Below are positions 1-7,089 of a DNA stretch of 37,413 bases, piece after piece. The position numbers and the translations under genes are program-made. Numbering within the stretch: position 1 is the first letter of the stretch; each line of letters begins with the position of its first letter. Source of the stretch: an uncultured Monoglobus sp. (GTDB lineage: Bacteria; Bacillota; Clostridia; Monoglobales; Monoglobaceae); assembly GCA_947624495.1 (NCBI GenBank), contig CANQKP010000004.1, positions 1 to 37,413 of the forward strand, read 5' to 3'. The notes under the pieces are model-generated. The model worked only from the letters and a program-made list of their open reading frames with translations. It was not told where the DNA came from and made no database searches.

Positions 1-1209
1 GCCCGACACCTGAATATTCCAGCCGGTATCGGCGTTTTGTGTAACGCCTCTGACCGCGCCCTTTTCGGTCACGATATGTATCGGCGTGTTGTCGTTTTCT
101 CTCCAATCGCCGAACCACGCTCTGAAAAACGGAGATTTAACACCCATTTCGCGATAGTATTTTTCCGCAAGCACCGAGGTTTTTTCTCTGTCTTCGGCAG
201 TAAAGGCATTTATGCTTTTCCTGCCTATCGACTGCAAGTTCTCCACATCATTTTGGTCTATGCTCGATCCCGCCGAATACCTTTCTCCTCCCGCGTCGGC
301 GCTTTCGGTGTAATCCGCCGCGCTGTACGCGTTCTCGGCAGCCTCGTTTGTCTCATTCCAGAAACCATCGGCAACGTTCGAAAACCTCTCGGAATATTCG
401 CTCATGCCCGCCAGAACATCGCATACAAATTCTTCAAATATATAGTCCTCGTTGCCGTCCGCGATTTCGTGATAGTCACTGTACAGCTCATTCACGATCC
501 GCCGCTGCTCCGCGACCGACAAGCTGTTTCTTATGATATTTGCCGCTCTGTCATACTTCGCACTGCCTGCCCTCATATGCGCCAGCTCGTGGTTTACGAT
601 CTGCTCCGGCGTATATTTCGCGCTGTCGTATCTCACTGCAATAGTGCCGTCACTTAACTTAAAGCCATTTACTCGTTTAAGCTTGCCGTGCATCCATACC
701 TGCGCGTCTCCAATGTAGAATACAACGCGTTTTGCGCCGCGCGATACGGCTCGCTTCGCCAAAGCCCGCATATCGTCATTATACGCATCTTCTGAAATAA
801 CCTCGGCTCGTATGCCGCTTATTACCTGCCGTTTGGTTTGTCCGCTTTTCCGAACAGTCTCCGCGTAAACTCTGCGGGAGCCTGCGGCTTCTCGCCTTGC
901 CTGATCTTCTCTTGACCCCTCTCCCACTCCGAGAGTTTCGACAGCGGTACCCTCACGGTTCGCCCGCTCGCCGCCTCGGTCAGTATATATGTCTCGCTGC
1001 CGCTTACCATTATTTCTCACTCCTTCAAAATTTGTATCATTTCCCGAATTTTCGCGTATATTACTGTTGACAACATCGCTGTTTTGTGGTATATTGTCAG
1101 TATTATAAGCGGTTTCAGCAGAAGCGTTTCGGACGACCTGGGCAGGGGCTTGTACATCTGCCGTCTGTTGAGCCGCATTTCCTGATAACTCAAACGCCGG
1201 GAAAATTCA
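1..1209 (-). pseudogene. Polyvalent mobile-element protein, C-terminal block (metallopeptidase-like and WFGDW domains), cut by left edge
   Basis: An open minus-strand frame runs from just after a TGA at 1209-1207 to the left edge, about 400 codons, with no start codon that fits. In order it shows a linker rich in Asn and Gln, a charged linker with the string TDRGGERA, a zinc-peptidase-like segment with HELAH (about 572-586) followed by EEFVCD as a possible third-ligand Glu, and a block with SPFFRAWFGDW and GWNIQVSG at the edge. Such strings are typical of the very large multi-domain proteins of Clostridia prophages and conjugative elements (LPD-type polyvalent domains). Peptidase activity is inferred from the motif alone. 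The frame has no initiation site and is out of frame with the block upstream, so as it stands the gene is broken or needs recoding. The rest lies outside the window. Confidence 0.7.
822..1010 (-). CDS. Small ORF nested out of frame in the polyvalent gene
   Basis: This 62-codon ORF begins with ATG at 1010, preceded by a strong AAGGAG Shine-Dalgarno at nine-base spacing, and ends with TAA followed by another TAA. The product begins MVSGSETYILTEAASGRTV, then VPLSKLSEWERGQEKI, and has a basic end; it has no membrane segment. It lies entirely inside the open frame of the C-terminal polyvalent block but in a different frame, the same frame as the middle block, whose stop at 1017 falls seven bases before its ATG. 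It may be a genuine small phage-type protein or a fortunate open frame. The RBS and sensible composition favour a real gene. The function is unknown. Confidence 0.5.
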   Translation of the reverse strand: MVSGSETYILTEAASGRTVRVPLSKLSEWERGQEKIRQGEKPQAPAEFTRRLFGKADKPNGR

Positions 1210-2019
1210 TCGCGAATCAATCCGGCGTTTGTGCTTGTTGTGTTATTGTCAGAATTTTCACCTATATTATTCTTGACACCGTTTCTGTTTTGTGGTATAG
1301 TGTTAATATTGAAGTTGATGGTTCCGTGCGAGCCCCTCCCGTTTCGGGTTGAGGGCACGACGCCGGCATCGACTTCTTTTATATTTGAAATTGAATAAAG
1401 TATTCTTCTGCCATTTTTTGCGTTTGCTATATTAAGCGTCGCTTCATATATTTTGCCTTTTTTGTCTTGAACGTATGTTTTTCTGTATTCCCAACCATTT
1501 TCATCAAGCCACTGGTGGCTGTGCTCCGAATTGCTGCTCTCGTATTTTGCGGTCTGCAAAAGCTCATCAATATGTACAGTCGAAAGAGTTTGAATATTTC
1601 CTCTGTTTCTCGCAAGTTTATCAATTACTTTATGACTGTTTTTAGTGTCATCCTTATATACCCTTTCGTTCTTTTTCGCAAAAGAGATTATTTCTTCTTT
1701 TCCGTTCCGGTCATAAGTGATAATATCCTTACCGGCAAGATTATCATAAACATATCTTGTAAGGATTTTATTCCAATTACGCGGTTTAACATTATCAAAT
1801 ATATTTGTGTCAAGGTACACGCCAACACCGTAATCGCCATTTTTGCCTTCTATGTTCTCAATAGAAAACTTAATATCATCATATCTCGCGGCGGTTTCGG
1901 GTATCTTCCCGCTCTCGTAGTAATCTCAGTCTGGCGTTTCCGCTTGTTGTGTCATTATCGAAACCCCGCGCCGATTGACTGTTGACATTGTCTCTTGTTT
2001 GTGATATATTAATATTATC
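1030..2019 (-). repeat. Three degenerate copies of a linker repeat (1030-1110, 1236-1310, 1941-2019)
   Basis: Each domain block of the polyvalent remnant carries a related Asn-rich linker of about 75-80 bases. Copy 1 (1941-2019) encodes NINISQTRDNVNSQ and then DNDTTSGNA. Copy 2 (1236-1310, running on to about 1219) encodes NTIPQNRNGVKNN and then DNNTTSTNA. Copy 3 (1030-1110) encodes DNIPQNSDVVNSN and then ENSGNDTNFEG. At DNA level copies 1 and 2 share ACACAACAAGC and AAACGCC in the same phase, and copies 2 and 3 share ATACCACAAAAC. Both frame changes of the gene fall immediately downstream of a copy, which suggests that recombination or slippage at the repeats shuffled modules. Confidence 0.65.
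1210..1925 (-). pseudogene. Polyvalent mobile-element protein, middle domain block (other reading frame)
   Basis: This block is open from just after a TGA at 1928-1926 and remains open to a stop at 1017, but family-like sequence ends near 1207. It contains DYYESGKIPETAARYDD, then KFSIEN, GVGVYLDTNIFD, KNSHKVIDKLARNRG and SEHSHQWLDENGW, ending in LYSISNIKEVD and a linker with NTIPQN. I recognise these as a domain common in Clostridia phage/ICE polyvalent proteins. Its biochemical role is not known to me. An ATG-initiated version would start at 1820, inside the domain, with no convincing ribosome-binding site. It is shifted by one base from the blocks on both sides, so it can only be one protein with them through frameshifting or decay. 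Confidence 0.65.
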
Positions 2020-2328
2020 AGAGGCTGTTCCTGTGCCACGTCCTAGGGTGTCCGCCGTTTGGCGGTCCTTATGTGGGTGAGGAACAGCCTCTTTTAAATT
2101 TGCAAGGTCATAAAATAACCTGTTTCCGTCATTTTTTCTGCCGAGTAATACATCCGCAGTGAACATTTTGTTTCCGATCTTGATATTCACGTTACCTCTG
2201 TCAAACCCGACAATATCGTCCCGCCGTTCATGTGAGTGGATTTCTGTTCGGGTATTTGTCTGAGTATTAACTATTTCATCAAGATTGTTTGCCATACGGA
2301 ATTTATCACTTCGCTCTTGTTCCGTCAT
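1926..2328 (-). pseudogene. Polyvalent mobile-element protein, N-proximal fragment (truncated)
   Basis: The first ATG of this frame is at 2328 (MTEQERSDKFRMANN), but it has no Shine-Dalgarno sequence, and the frame is open only as far as a TGA near 2361. It contains FDRGNVNIKIGNKMFTADV and NDGNRLFYDLANLKEA, a beta-rich module resembling the small nuclease/toxin-like modules of phage polyvalent proteins, with the end pattern LFYDLANLKE echoing LYSISNIKE of the next block. The fragment runs on to a stop at 1879, but linker homology suggests the ancestral frame leaves it near 1926. It is probably the truncated remnant of a much longer gene whose 5' part was lost. The chromosomal symporter terminator begins only about 70 bases upstream, marking the remnant's edge. 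Confidence 0.6.
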
Positions 2329-2397
2329 ACTGCGAGTTTCATCTTGCGATGTTTTCTGTCAAAAGGTCTACACTGTTATTGTCAGTGGGTAAAAAGG

Positions 2398-2432
2398 AAA
2401 ACGGATAGAGATCAAATTTCTCTATCCGTTTT
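2398..2432 (-). terminator. Rho-independent terminator after the symporter gene
   Basis: A perfect 14-bp inverted repeat (AAAACGGATAGAGA against TCTCTATCCGTTTT, seven-base loop) is followed on the minus strand by TTTTCCTTTTT. It lies 133 bases beyond the symporter stop and separates it from the mobile-element remnant. The intervening 2433-2564 holds nothing else I can identify. Confidence 0.85.
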
Positions 2433-2564
2433 GAATTTAATCATACGAAGCAGAATCCCTCTCCGCCTGCTTTGCAAGTATCTCTCACCAAGTAAGCACT
2501 GAGAAGCATTTTGAAATACTGTCTTAATGGATACCGCCGCAGCAAGATTTTCTGCTTTAAGCTC

Positions 2565-4112
2565 TTATTTGCCAAGCGACTCCTTAGCGGAGACAACGAC
2601 CTCTTTGTTATAGCAGCTGAACATATCGTCAACGGCTTTAAGATCCTTGGGCTTGCCGGTAAGAAGGCTTACCACCGGAACGATGACAAGTCCCGCCAGC
2701 ATCGCGATAACGCCGCAGTTTATCGGCGACTTAAGAATTGCAGGGAAGATGCCGGGCGTCAGAATATTTAAAATCATAATGCCCGCGCCGAAAATAAAGC
2801 TTGCCCAAACCGATATCTTGTTTGTTCTCTTCCAGTAGAGTCCGTACATAAACGGAGCGAGGAACGCGCCTGCGAGAGCGCCCCATGAAATACCCATCAT
2901 CTGAGCTATAGCGCTGAGCTTATCTTTATTCAGAGCAATGATCGCCGAAATCGCAATAAACACAACGATAAGTATTCTCATAATAAGAACCTGCTTCTTT
3001 TCGTCCATGTTCTTAACAACGTGACCCTTAAGAAGGTCAAGCGTGAGCGTTGAACTCGAAGCCAGAACCAGAGATGAAAGCGTTGACATGGAAGCGGAAA
3101 GCACCAGAACGATAACGACCGCGATCAGGATATCCGGAAGTCCGGAAAGCATAGTGGGAACGATTGCGTCAAATCCGCCCTCTATCGAACCGTCCGCCAA
3201 GAATGTCAATTTGTCGGTAAACAATCTGCCAAATCCGCCCAGGAAGTAACAGCCGCCCGCTACTACCAACGCGAAGAACGTGGAAATGATCGTTCCCTTT
3301 TGGATGTCATTCTCACTCTTTATGGCGTAAAATTTCTGAACCATCTGCGGCAGTCCCCATGTTCCCAGAGAAGTCAGCAGCACAACAAACAACAGTCCGA
3401 GCGGGTCGGGACCGAAGAACGAGTTAAACGCACCCGGAGCGTTGCCGGGCGCCTCTATCGCCGCAAGTCCGTTAAGAGCCTCAATAAATCCGCCGTTCTG
3501 AGCCAGCACCGCGGCAATTACAGCCACAATGCCGAACAGCATGATAATTCCCTGAATAAAGTCGTTTACCGCGGTCGCCATATAGCCGCCGGCAATTACG
3601 TAGACGCCTGTAAGTACCGCCATTACAATAACACATACCGAGTAATCAATTCTCGGAAACGCCATTGAAAAAAGCCTTGACAATCCGTTATAAAGCGACG
3701 CGGTGTAAGGGATCAGGAAGATGAACACAATAACCGAGGCGGCAATTTTAAGCGCCGTACTCTGATATCTTTTGCCAAAATATTCAGGCATGGTGGCGCT
3801 GTGCAAATGCTGGGTCATAAGTCTTGTACGGCGACCGAGAATTATCCATGCGAGAAGTGAGCCAATGACCGCATTTCCGATACCGATCCAAGAGGAAGCT
3901 ATACCGTACTTCCATCCAAACTGACCCGCATATCCGACGAAAATAACCGCCGAAAAATATGATGTGCCGTACGCGAACGCGGTGAGCCAAGGACCGACAG
4001 AACGTCCGCCAAGTACAAATCCGCTTACATCAGTCGAATGTTTTCTGCAATACAGTCCGACAGAGACCATGACCGCAAAGAAAACGATCAACAATCCGAT
4101 TTTTAAAACCAT
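2565..4112 (-). CDS. Sodium:solute symporter (SSS family), probable tyrosine/aromatic amino acid importer
   Basis: This is a 515-residue integral membrane protein with about 13 hydrophobic segments, the usual SSS size. Family marks include VLGGRSVGPW after the first helix, AYGTSYFSAVIFVGYAG in the next, GGYMATAVNDFIQG in the middle and LSASMSTLSSLVLASSS in the region that binds sodium in this family. The start is the ATG at 4112, which has AAGGA about ten bases upstream. A TTG at 4142 would extend the frame into the leader terminator and is rejected. The gene stands alone behind a T-box leader whose specifier reads as a tyrosine codon, so tyrosine (or a precursor) is the predicted substrate. 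That is inference from regulation, not from the protein sequence. Confidence 0.85.
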   Translation of the reverse strand: MVLKIGLLIVFFAVMVSVGLYCRKHSTDVSGFVLGGRSVGPWLTAFAYGTSYFSAVIFVGYAGQFGWKYGIASSWIGIGNAVIGSLLAWIILGRRTRLMTQHLHSATMPEYFGKRYQSTALKIAASVIVFIFLIPYTASLYNGLSRLFSMAFPRIDYSVCVIVMAVLTGVYVIAGGYMATAVNDFIQGIIMLFGIVAVIAAVLAQNGGFIEALNGLAAIEAPGNAPGAFNSFFGPDPLGLLFVVLLTSLGTWGLPQMVQKFYAIKSENDIQKGTIISTFFALVVAGGCYFLGGFGRLFTDKLTFLADGSIEGGFDAIVPTMLSGLPDILIAVVIVLVLSASMSTLSSLVLASSSTLTLDLLKGHVVKNMDEKKQVLIMRILIVVFIAISAIIALNKDKLSAIAQMMGISWGALAGAFLAPFMYGLYWKRTNKISVWASFIFGAGIMILNILTPGIFPAILKSPINCGVIAMLAGLVIVPVVSLLTGKPKDLKAVDDMFSCYNKEVVVSAKESLGK

Positions 4113-4145
4113 TTTAAACCATCCTTTCTCTTTTGCGGGCAAAAC

Positions 4146-4396
4146 AAAAAACCCGCTCTCTTTTTTAGCAGAGGACGAGCTTTACCCGTGGTACCACCTC
4201 AATTCATCATGACCTCGCGATCATGACCTTAGAAGGTATCCGAAATACCTATGTTCTGTGACGGGAACTCCCGTTGCAGCCTACTTGGGAGGCTCAACCC
4301 CTTTCGGTGCACTGCTCGCAAAATGTATTCGGCTGCGCTTCCGTCATTGCCTCGCAGCGACCGGCAACTCTCTCAAGGCTTTCACGCACCTACTTG
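4146..4396 (-). promoter_or_regulatory. T-box leader, tyrosine (UAC) specifier
   Basis: On the minus strand the leader runs from AGTAGGTGC (about 4394) through AGAGAG, a distal stem TTGCC...GGCAA around GGTCGCTGCGA, and GAA-TAC-A (specifier TAC at 4327-4325). The lower stem closes with GCACC (4310-4306). It then reaches the T-box sequence GAGGTGGTACCACGGG (4200-4185). A terminator follows (4180-4146), CTCGTCCTCT against AGAGAGCGGG, then TTTTTT. The codon is placed by the usual pattern GAA-codon-A before a GAG. Uncharged tRNA-Tyr would stabilise the antiterminator and switch on the downstream symporter. Confidence 0.88.
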
Positions 4397-4427
4397 TTTC
4401 TGCTCAAACGCATTTATATGTACATTT

Positions 4428-4456
4428 ATACTAACATAAATATCCAATTTATGCAA
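4428..4456 (-). promoter_or_regulatory. Promoter of the T-box/symporter transcript
   Basis: On the minus strand TTGCAT (4456-4451) and TAGTAT (4433-4428) are separated by 17 bases. Transcription would start about 25-30 bases before the first T-box element. It is divergent from the tRNA promoter about 40 bases away. Confidence 0.6.
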
Positions 4457-4496
4457 GATAAATTTTATAAAAATCCAAAAAATTTTCAAAAAACTC

Positions 4497-4525
4497 TTGA
4501 CAAATTTTAAAAAAGGTATTATACT
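4497..4525 (+). promoter_or_regulatory. Strong sigma-A promoter for the tRNA genes
   Basis: TTGACA (4497-4502) and TATACT (4520-4525) with exactly 17 bases between them, in an AT-rich stretch. The first tRNA begins about 30 bases downstream. Confidence 0.85.
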
Positions 4526-4555
4526 GTTAGAGTTGTTTGGTAAAAACAGTGACTT

Positions 4556-4639
4556 GCGAGCATGCTGGAACCGGCAGACAGGCACGTTTGAGGGGCGTGT
4601 GCTTATGGCGTGTGGGTTCAAGTCCCACTGCTCGCACCA
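4556..4639 (+). tRNA. tRNA-Leu (anticodon GAG)
   Basis: The acceptor strands GCGAGCA (4556-4562) and TGCTCGC (4629-4635) pair fully, and ACCA is encoded. The anticodon stem CACGT/GCGTG encloses the loop TTGAGGG, giving anticodon GAG, which reads CUC and CUU. There is a long variable arm, as expected for tRNA-Leu, and a T arm with GGTTCAAGTCC. Confidence 0.93.
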
Positions 4640-4644
4640 TTTAT

Positions 4645-4718
4645 TGCCTGATTGTGTAAGGGTAGCACGAGTGACTCTGACTCACTTTGTCTGGGTTCGA
4701 ATCCTAGTCAGGCAGCCA
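4645..4718 (+). tRNA. tRNA-Gln (anticodon CTG)
   Basis: The acceptor TGCCTGA (4645-4651) pairs with TCAGGCA (4708-4714), followed by GCCA. The anticodon stem AGTGA/TCACT encloses CTCTGAC, giving CTG, which reads CAG. The U1-A72 first pair is characteristic of bacterial tRNA-Gln. It lies five bases after tRNA-Leu and shares its promoter. Confidence 0.93.
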
Positions 4719-4721
4719 CAG

Positions 4722-4754
4722 GCGTCCGGCATCTGCCGGACGCTTTTATTTTTC
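4722..4754 (+). terminator. Terminator of the tRNA operon
   Basis: GCGTCCGGC (4722-4730), loop ATCT, GCCGGACGC (4735-4743), then TTTTATTTTT. It lies just after the tRNA-Gln CCA end. Leakage would supply transcripts for the CLC gene 50 bases further on, which has no clear promoter of its own. Confidence 0.9.
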
Positions 4755-4802
4755 GAAAACGCAAACAGATCCGTTTTTATACTGATAAATCGGGGTGACT
4801 AT

Positions 4803-6074
4803 ATGCTGAAAAAGCTTAAACAAAAGACGTTGTCGGCAAACGATTATGTTTATGTATTTATAAAGTGGCTGATCTTCGCCACTATCACCGGCAGCCTGAG
4901 CGGCGCGGTGATCTCGCTGCTCAGAATATGCATATCATATGCCACCGAGTTCAGAACGGCGCACAGCATAATCATTCTGCTGCTGCCCTTCGCGGGACTT
5001 TTGATCGTGTTTATATACAAAATCTGCAAAATGGAGAACAACTCAGGGACCAATAACGTTATACGCTCGGCGAGAAATGAGGAGACAGTACCTTTCAGGC
5101 TCGCGCCTTTGATTTTCTTTGCGACAGTCCTGACGCATCTGTTCGGCGGAAGCGTGGGCAGGACCGGAGCCGCGCTGCAGATCGGCGGCAGCATAGGCGA
5201 GCTTTCCAAAAAAATATTCAAACTTGAAAAAGAGGATGCGAACATAATCATCATGTGCAGCATGAGCGCTGTGTTTTCCGCCTTGTTCGGAACACCGCTG
5301 ACCGCCACATTTTTTGCCCTTGAGGTAATCGCTGTGGGCGTTATTCAGTACTCGGCGTTCATACCGTGTCTGCTGGCGTCTGTGCTGGCGTATAAAATAA
5401 CGCTTCTGTTTGGGATCGACCCCGGCGTTTATGCTTTGGCGTCAGTGCCGCAGCTTCACCTGATCAGCTTTTTTAAAACAATAGCCGTCGCAATTATTTG
5501 CGCGGCGGTAAGCATAGTATTCTGCGTCGGGATTTTCGGAACCGAAAAAACAATGAAAAAATATTTTAAAAATCCTTACATACGGGTTTTTGTGGGCGGC
5601 ACCGTAATCGCCGCTCTGACATTCGCGCTGGGAACAACCGATTATAACGGCACCGGCGCGGAAGTTATAAATGCCGCAGTAGAAGGCGGAAAGGCTGTTC
5701 CGTACGCATTTGCGCTGAAGATCCTATTCACCGTAATAACAATCGGAGCCGGATTTAAAGGCGGAGAGATCCTGCCCGCGCTGTTTATCGGTGCCACCCT
5801 CGGCTGCACCTTAGGCGGGGTCTTTCACCTGGATACAGGATTTGCCGCGGCTCTCGGCATGGTTTCAATGTTCTGCGGGGTGGTCAACTGTCCGATAGCA
5901 GCCGTGTTTTTCAGCGTTGAATTGTTCGGCTCGGACGGCATTGTGCTGTTTGCCACCGCCGCGGCGGTGAGCTACCTTATGTCCGGATACTACGGCTTGT
6001 ACAGCAGTCAGAAAATCGAGTACTCAAAGCTCGGCACCGATTATGTTGACGTGTATACAAAACGCAAATATTGA
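4803..6074 (+). CDS. CLC family chloride/fluoride channel or antiporter, gating Glu replaced by Thr
   Basis: This is a 423-residue membrane protein of normal length for bacterial CLCs without CBS domains. The helix-N/filter region is HLFGGSVGRTGAALQIGG and the C-terminal filter strand is GFKGGEILPALFIGATLG. The start ATG at 4803 follows GGGGTGA. An open frame further upstream runs through the two tRNA genes and is not coding. In CLC proteins the first motif is normally GREG, and its Glu is the gate and the proton-coupling residue. Here the codon at 5163-5165 is ACC (Thr, residue 121). In the family, loss of this Glu uncouples transport and gives a passive leak. The local sequence resembles the CLC-F-like branch of Clostridia, so the ion (Cl- or F-) is uncertain. 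It is convergent with prmA, with one base between stops. Confidence 0.88.
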   Translation: MLKKLKQKTLSANDYVYVFIKWLIFATITGSLSGAVISLLRICISYATEFRTAHSIIILLLPFAGLLIVFIYKICKMENNSGTNNVIRSARNEETVPFRLAPLIFFATVLTHLFGGSVGRTGAALQIGGSIGELSKKIFKLEKEDANIIIMCSMSAVFSALFGTPLTATFFALEVIAVGVIQYSAFIPCLLASVLAYKITLLFGIDPGVYALASVPQLHLISFFKTIAVAIICAAVSIVFCVGIFGTEKTMKKYFKNPYIRVFVGGTVIAALTFALGTTDYNGTGAEVINAAVEGGKAVPYAFALKILFTVITIGAGFKGGEILPALFIGATLGCTLGGVFHLDTGFAAALGMVSMFCGVVNCPIAAVFFSVELFGSDGIVLFATAAAVSYLMSGYYGLYSSQKIEYSKLGTDYVDVYTKRKY

Positions 6075-6075
6075 T

Positions 6076-7035
6076 TTATTTTAAGGTATACGCCGTCCAC
6101 TCTTGAGACTGCTTTGTGTTTATTAAGCTAAGCCCCGCTTCGGTCAGAGCAATCTTTACTTCATCCGCTCTCTCGTTGATTATTCCGGAACACACGAACA
6201 CAGCCCCCGGCTTCATAAAACCGCGGACATACGGCGAGAGAGCTATGATCACGTCAGCCACGATATTTGCCGCCACAAGGTCGTAGGTCCCGAATCTTTC
6301 CCGAACATGAGGGTTTGCGATTATATCGCCCGAAGTCACGGTATAGCGTCTCTTGTCAACACCGTTCAGTGCCAGATTTGAATACGCCACATCCACAGCG
6401 GCAGGGTCGATATCGACCGCATCGCAGTGCGCGGCGCCGAGAAGCAGCGCTATTATCGAAAGAATTCCGCTGCCGCAGCCCAAGTCCAGCATGGTGTCTC
6501 CGGGATTGATATATTTTTCGATTTCCTCAATACAAAATCTTGTGCTGTCATGCGAACCGGTCCCGAACGTCATGCCCGGATTAACCTTAAACACCGTCCG
6601 GTCCGTCCCGCCCTCAAGAGGCTGCCATTCGGGCTGAATAAGCACTTTTTCGCCGATCTCAAGAGGCTTAAAATATTGCTTCCAGTTCTCGGACCAGTCC
6701 TCGTCCTTGACGCGCGCCGTCATTATTTTAAGCGCTCCGAAAGCGCCGGGAACATCCGACGCCTTAAGTTCCGCCACAGCCGCTTCGATTTTTCCAAGCA
6801 GCTCAAAACCGCCCTCGTCATCACTGACATAGGCGGTTATGCGCGTGTCCGCGGTCTTGAGCTTTTCAAGCTCCTCGTCCACATAGTCCCAGTATTTTCG
6901 ATTATTTTCAAGAAAATCGATAAAATCGTCCTTATCCGAGATCTCGACCCCGTCTATGCCTATATCGCTCAGCGCGGCGCACACGGGATCGATCCCCCGA
7001 TTTGTGGTTATAATATTGATCTTTATCCAATCCAT
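6076..7035 (-). CDS. prmA: Ribosomal protein L11 methyltransferase
   Basis: This 319-residue SAM-dependent enzyme trimethylates ribosomal protein L11. The N-terminal substrate-recognition domain begins MDWIKINIITT. The SAM-binding core has MTFGTGSHDSTRFC, then the glycine loop LDLGCGSGILS, the acidic ligand VDIDP and the NIVADV motif. Length and domain order are normal for the family. The start ATG at 7035 has only a distant GGAT, and there is no promoter nearby, so it is probably translated from the alaS-HIT transcript after a hairpin-rich spacer. The first codons contain one copy of a 15-base direct repeat shared with the leader. Confidence 0.95.
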   Translation of the reverse strand: MDWIKINIITTNRGIDPVCAALSDIGIDGVEISDKDDFIDFLENNRKYWDYVDEELEKLKTADTRITAYVSDDEGGFELLGKIEAAVAELKASDVPGAFGALKIMTARVKDEDWSENWKQYFKPLEIGEKVLIQPEWQPLEGGTDRTVFKVNPGMTFGTGSHDSTRFCIEEIEKYINPGDTMLDLGCGSGILSIIALLLGAAHCDAVDIDPAAVDVAYSNLALNGVDKRRYTVTSGDIIANPHVRERFGTYDLVAANIVADVIIALSPYVRGFMKPGAVFVCSGIINERADEVKIALTEAGLSLINTKQSQEWTAYTLK

Positions 7036-7051
7036 AGTTATAATATTGATC
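7007..7051 (-). repeat. 15-base direct repeat flanking the prmA start
   Basis: GTTATAATATTGATC occurs at 7007-7021 (inside the prmA coding sequence) and 7037-7051 (just upstream of its ATG), 30 bases apart and identical. It may be a short local duplication. The upstream copy places an AT-rich TATAAT-like string next to the start codon. Confidence 0.7.
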
Positions 7052-7089
7052 CTTTTAAGAATTATCTCATATCAAAGGGATTTCATCAC

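Noticed and set aside
37-657. 206-codon plus-strand open frame at the left edge
   Set aside because: It is antisense to the polyvalent protein frame, which carries recognisable motifs (HELAH, WFGDW); the plus-strand product has no sensible pattern and no RBS.
4497-4802. N-terminal extension of the CLC frame
   Set aside because: The extension runs through the promoter, both tRNA genes and their terminator. The ATG at 4803 has a good RBS and fits family length.
4744-4802. Possible fluoride riboswitch upstream of the CLC gene
   Set aside because: Only 58 bases are available after the tRNA terminator, and I see neither the conserved motif nor the pseudoknot layout of the crcB-type leader.
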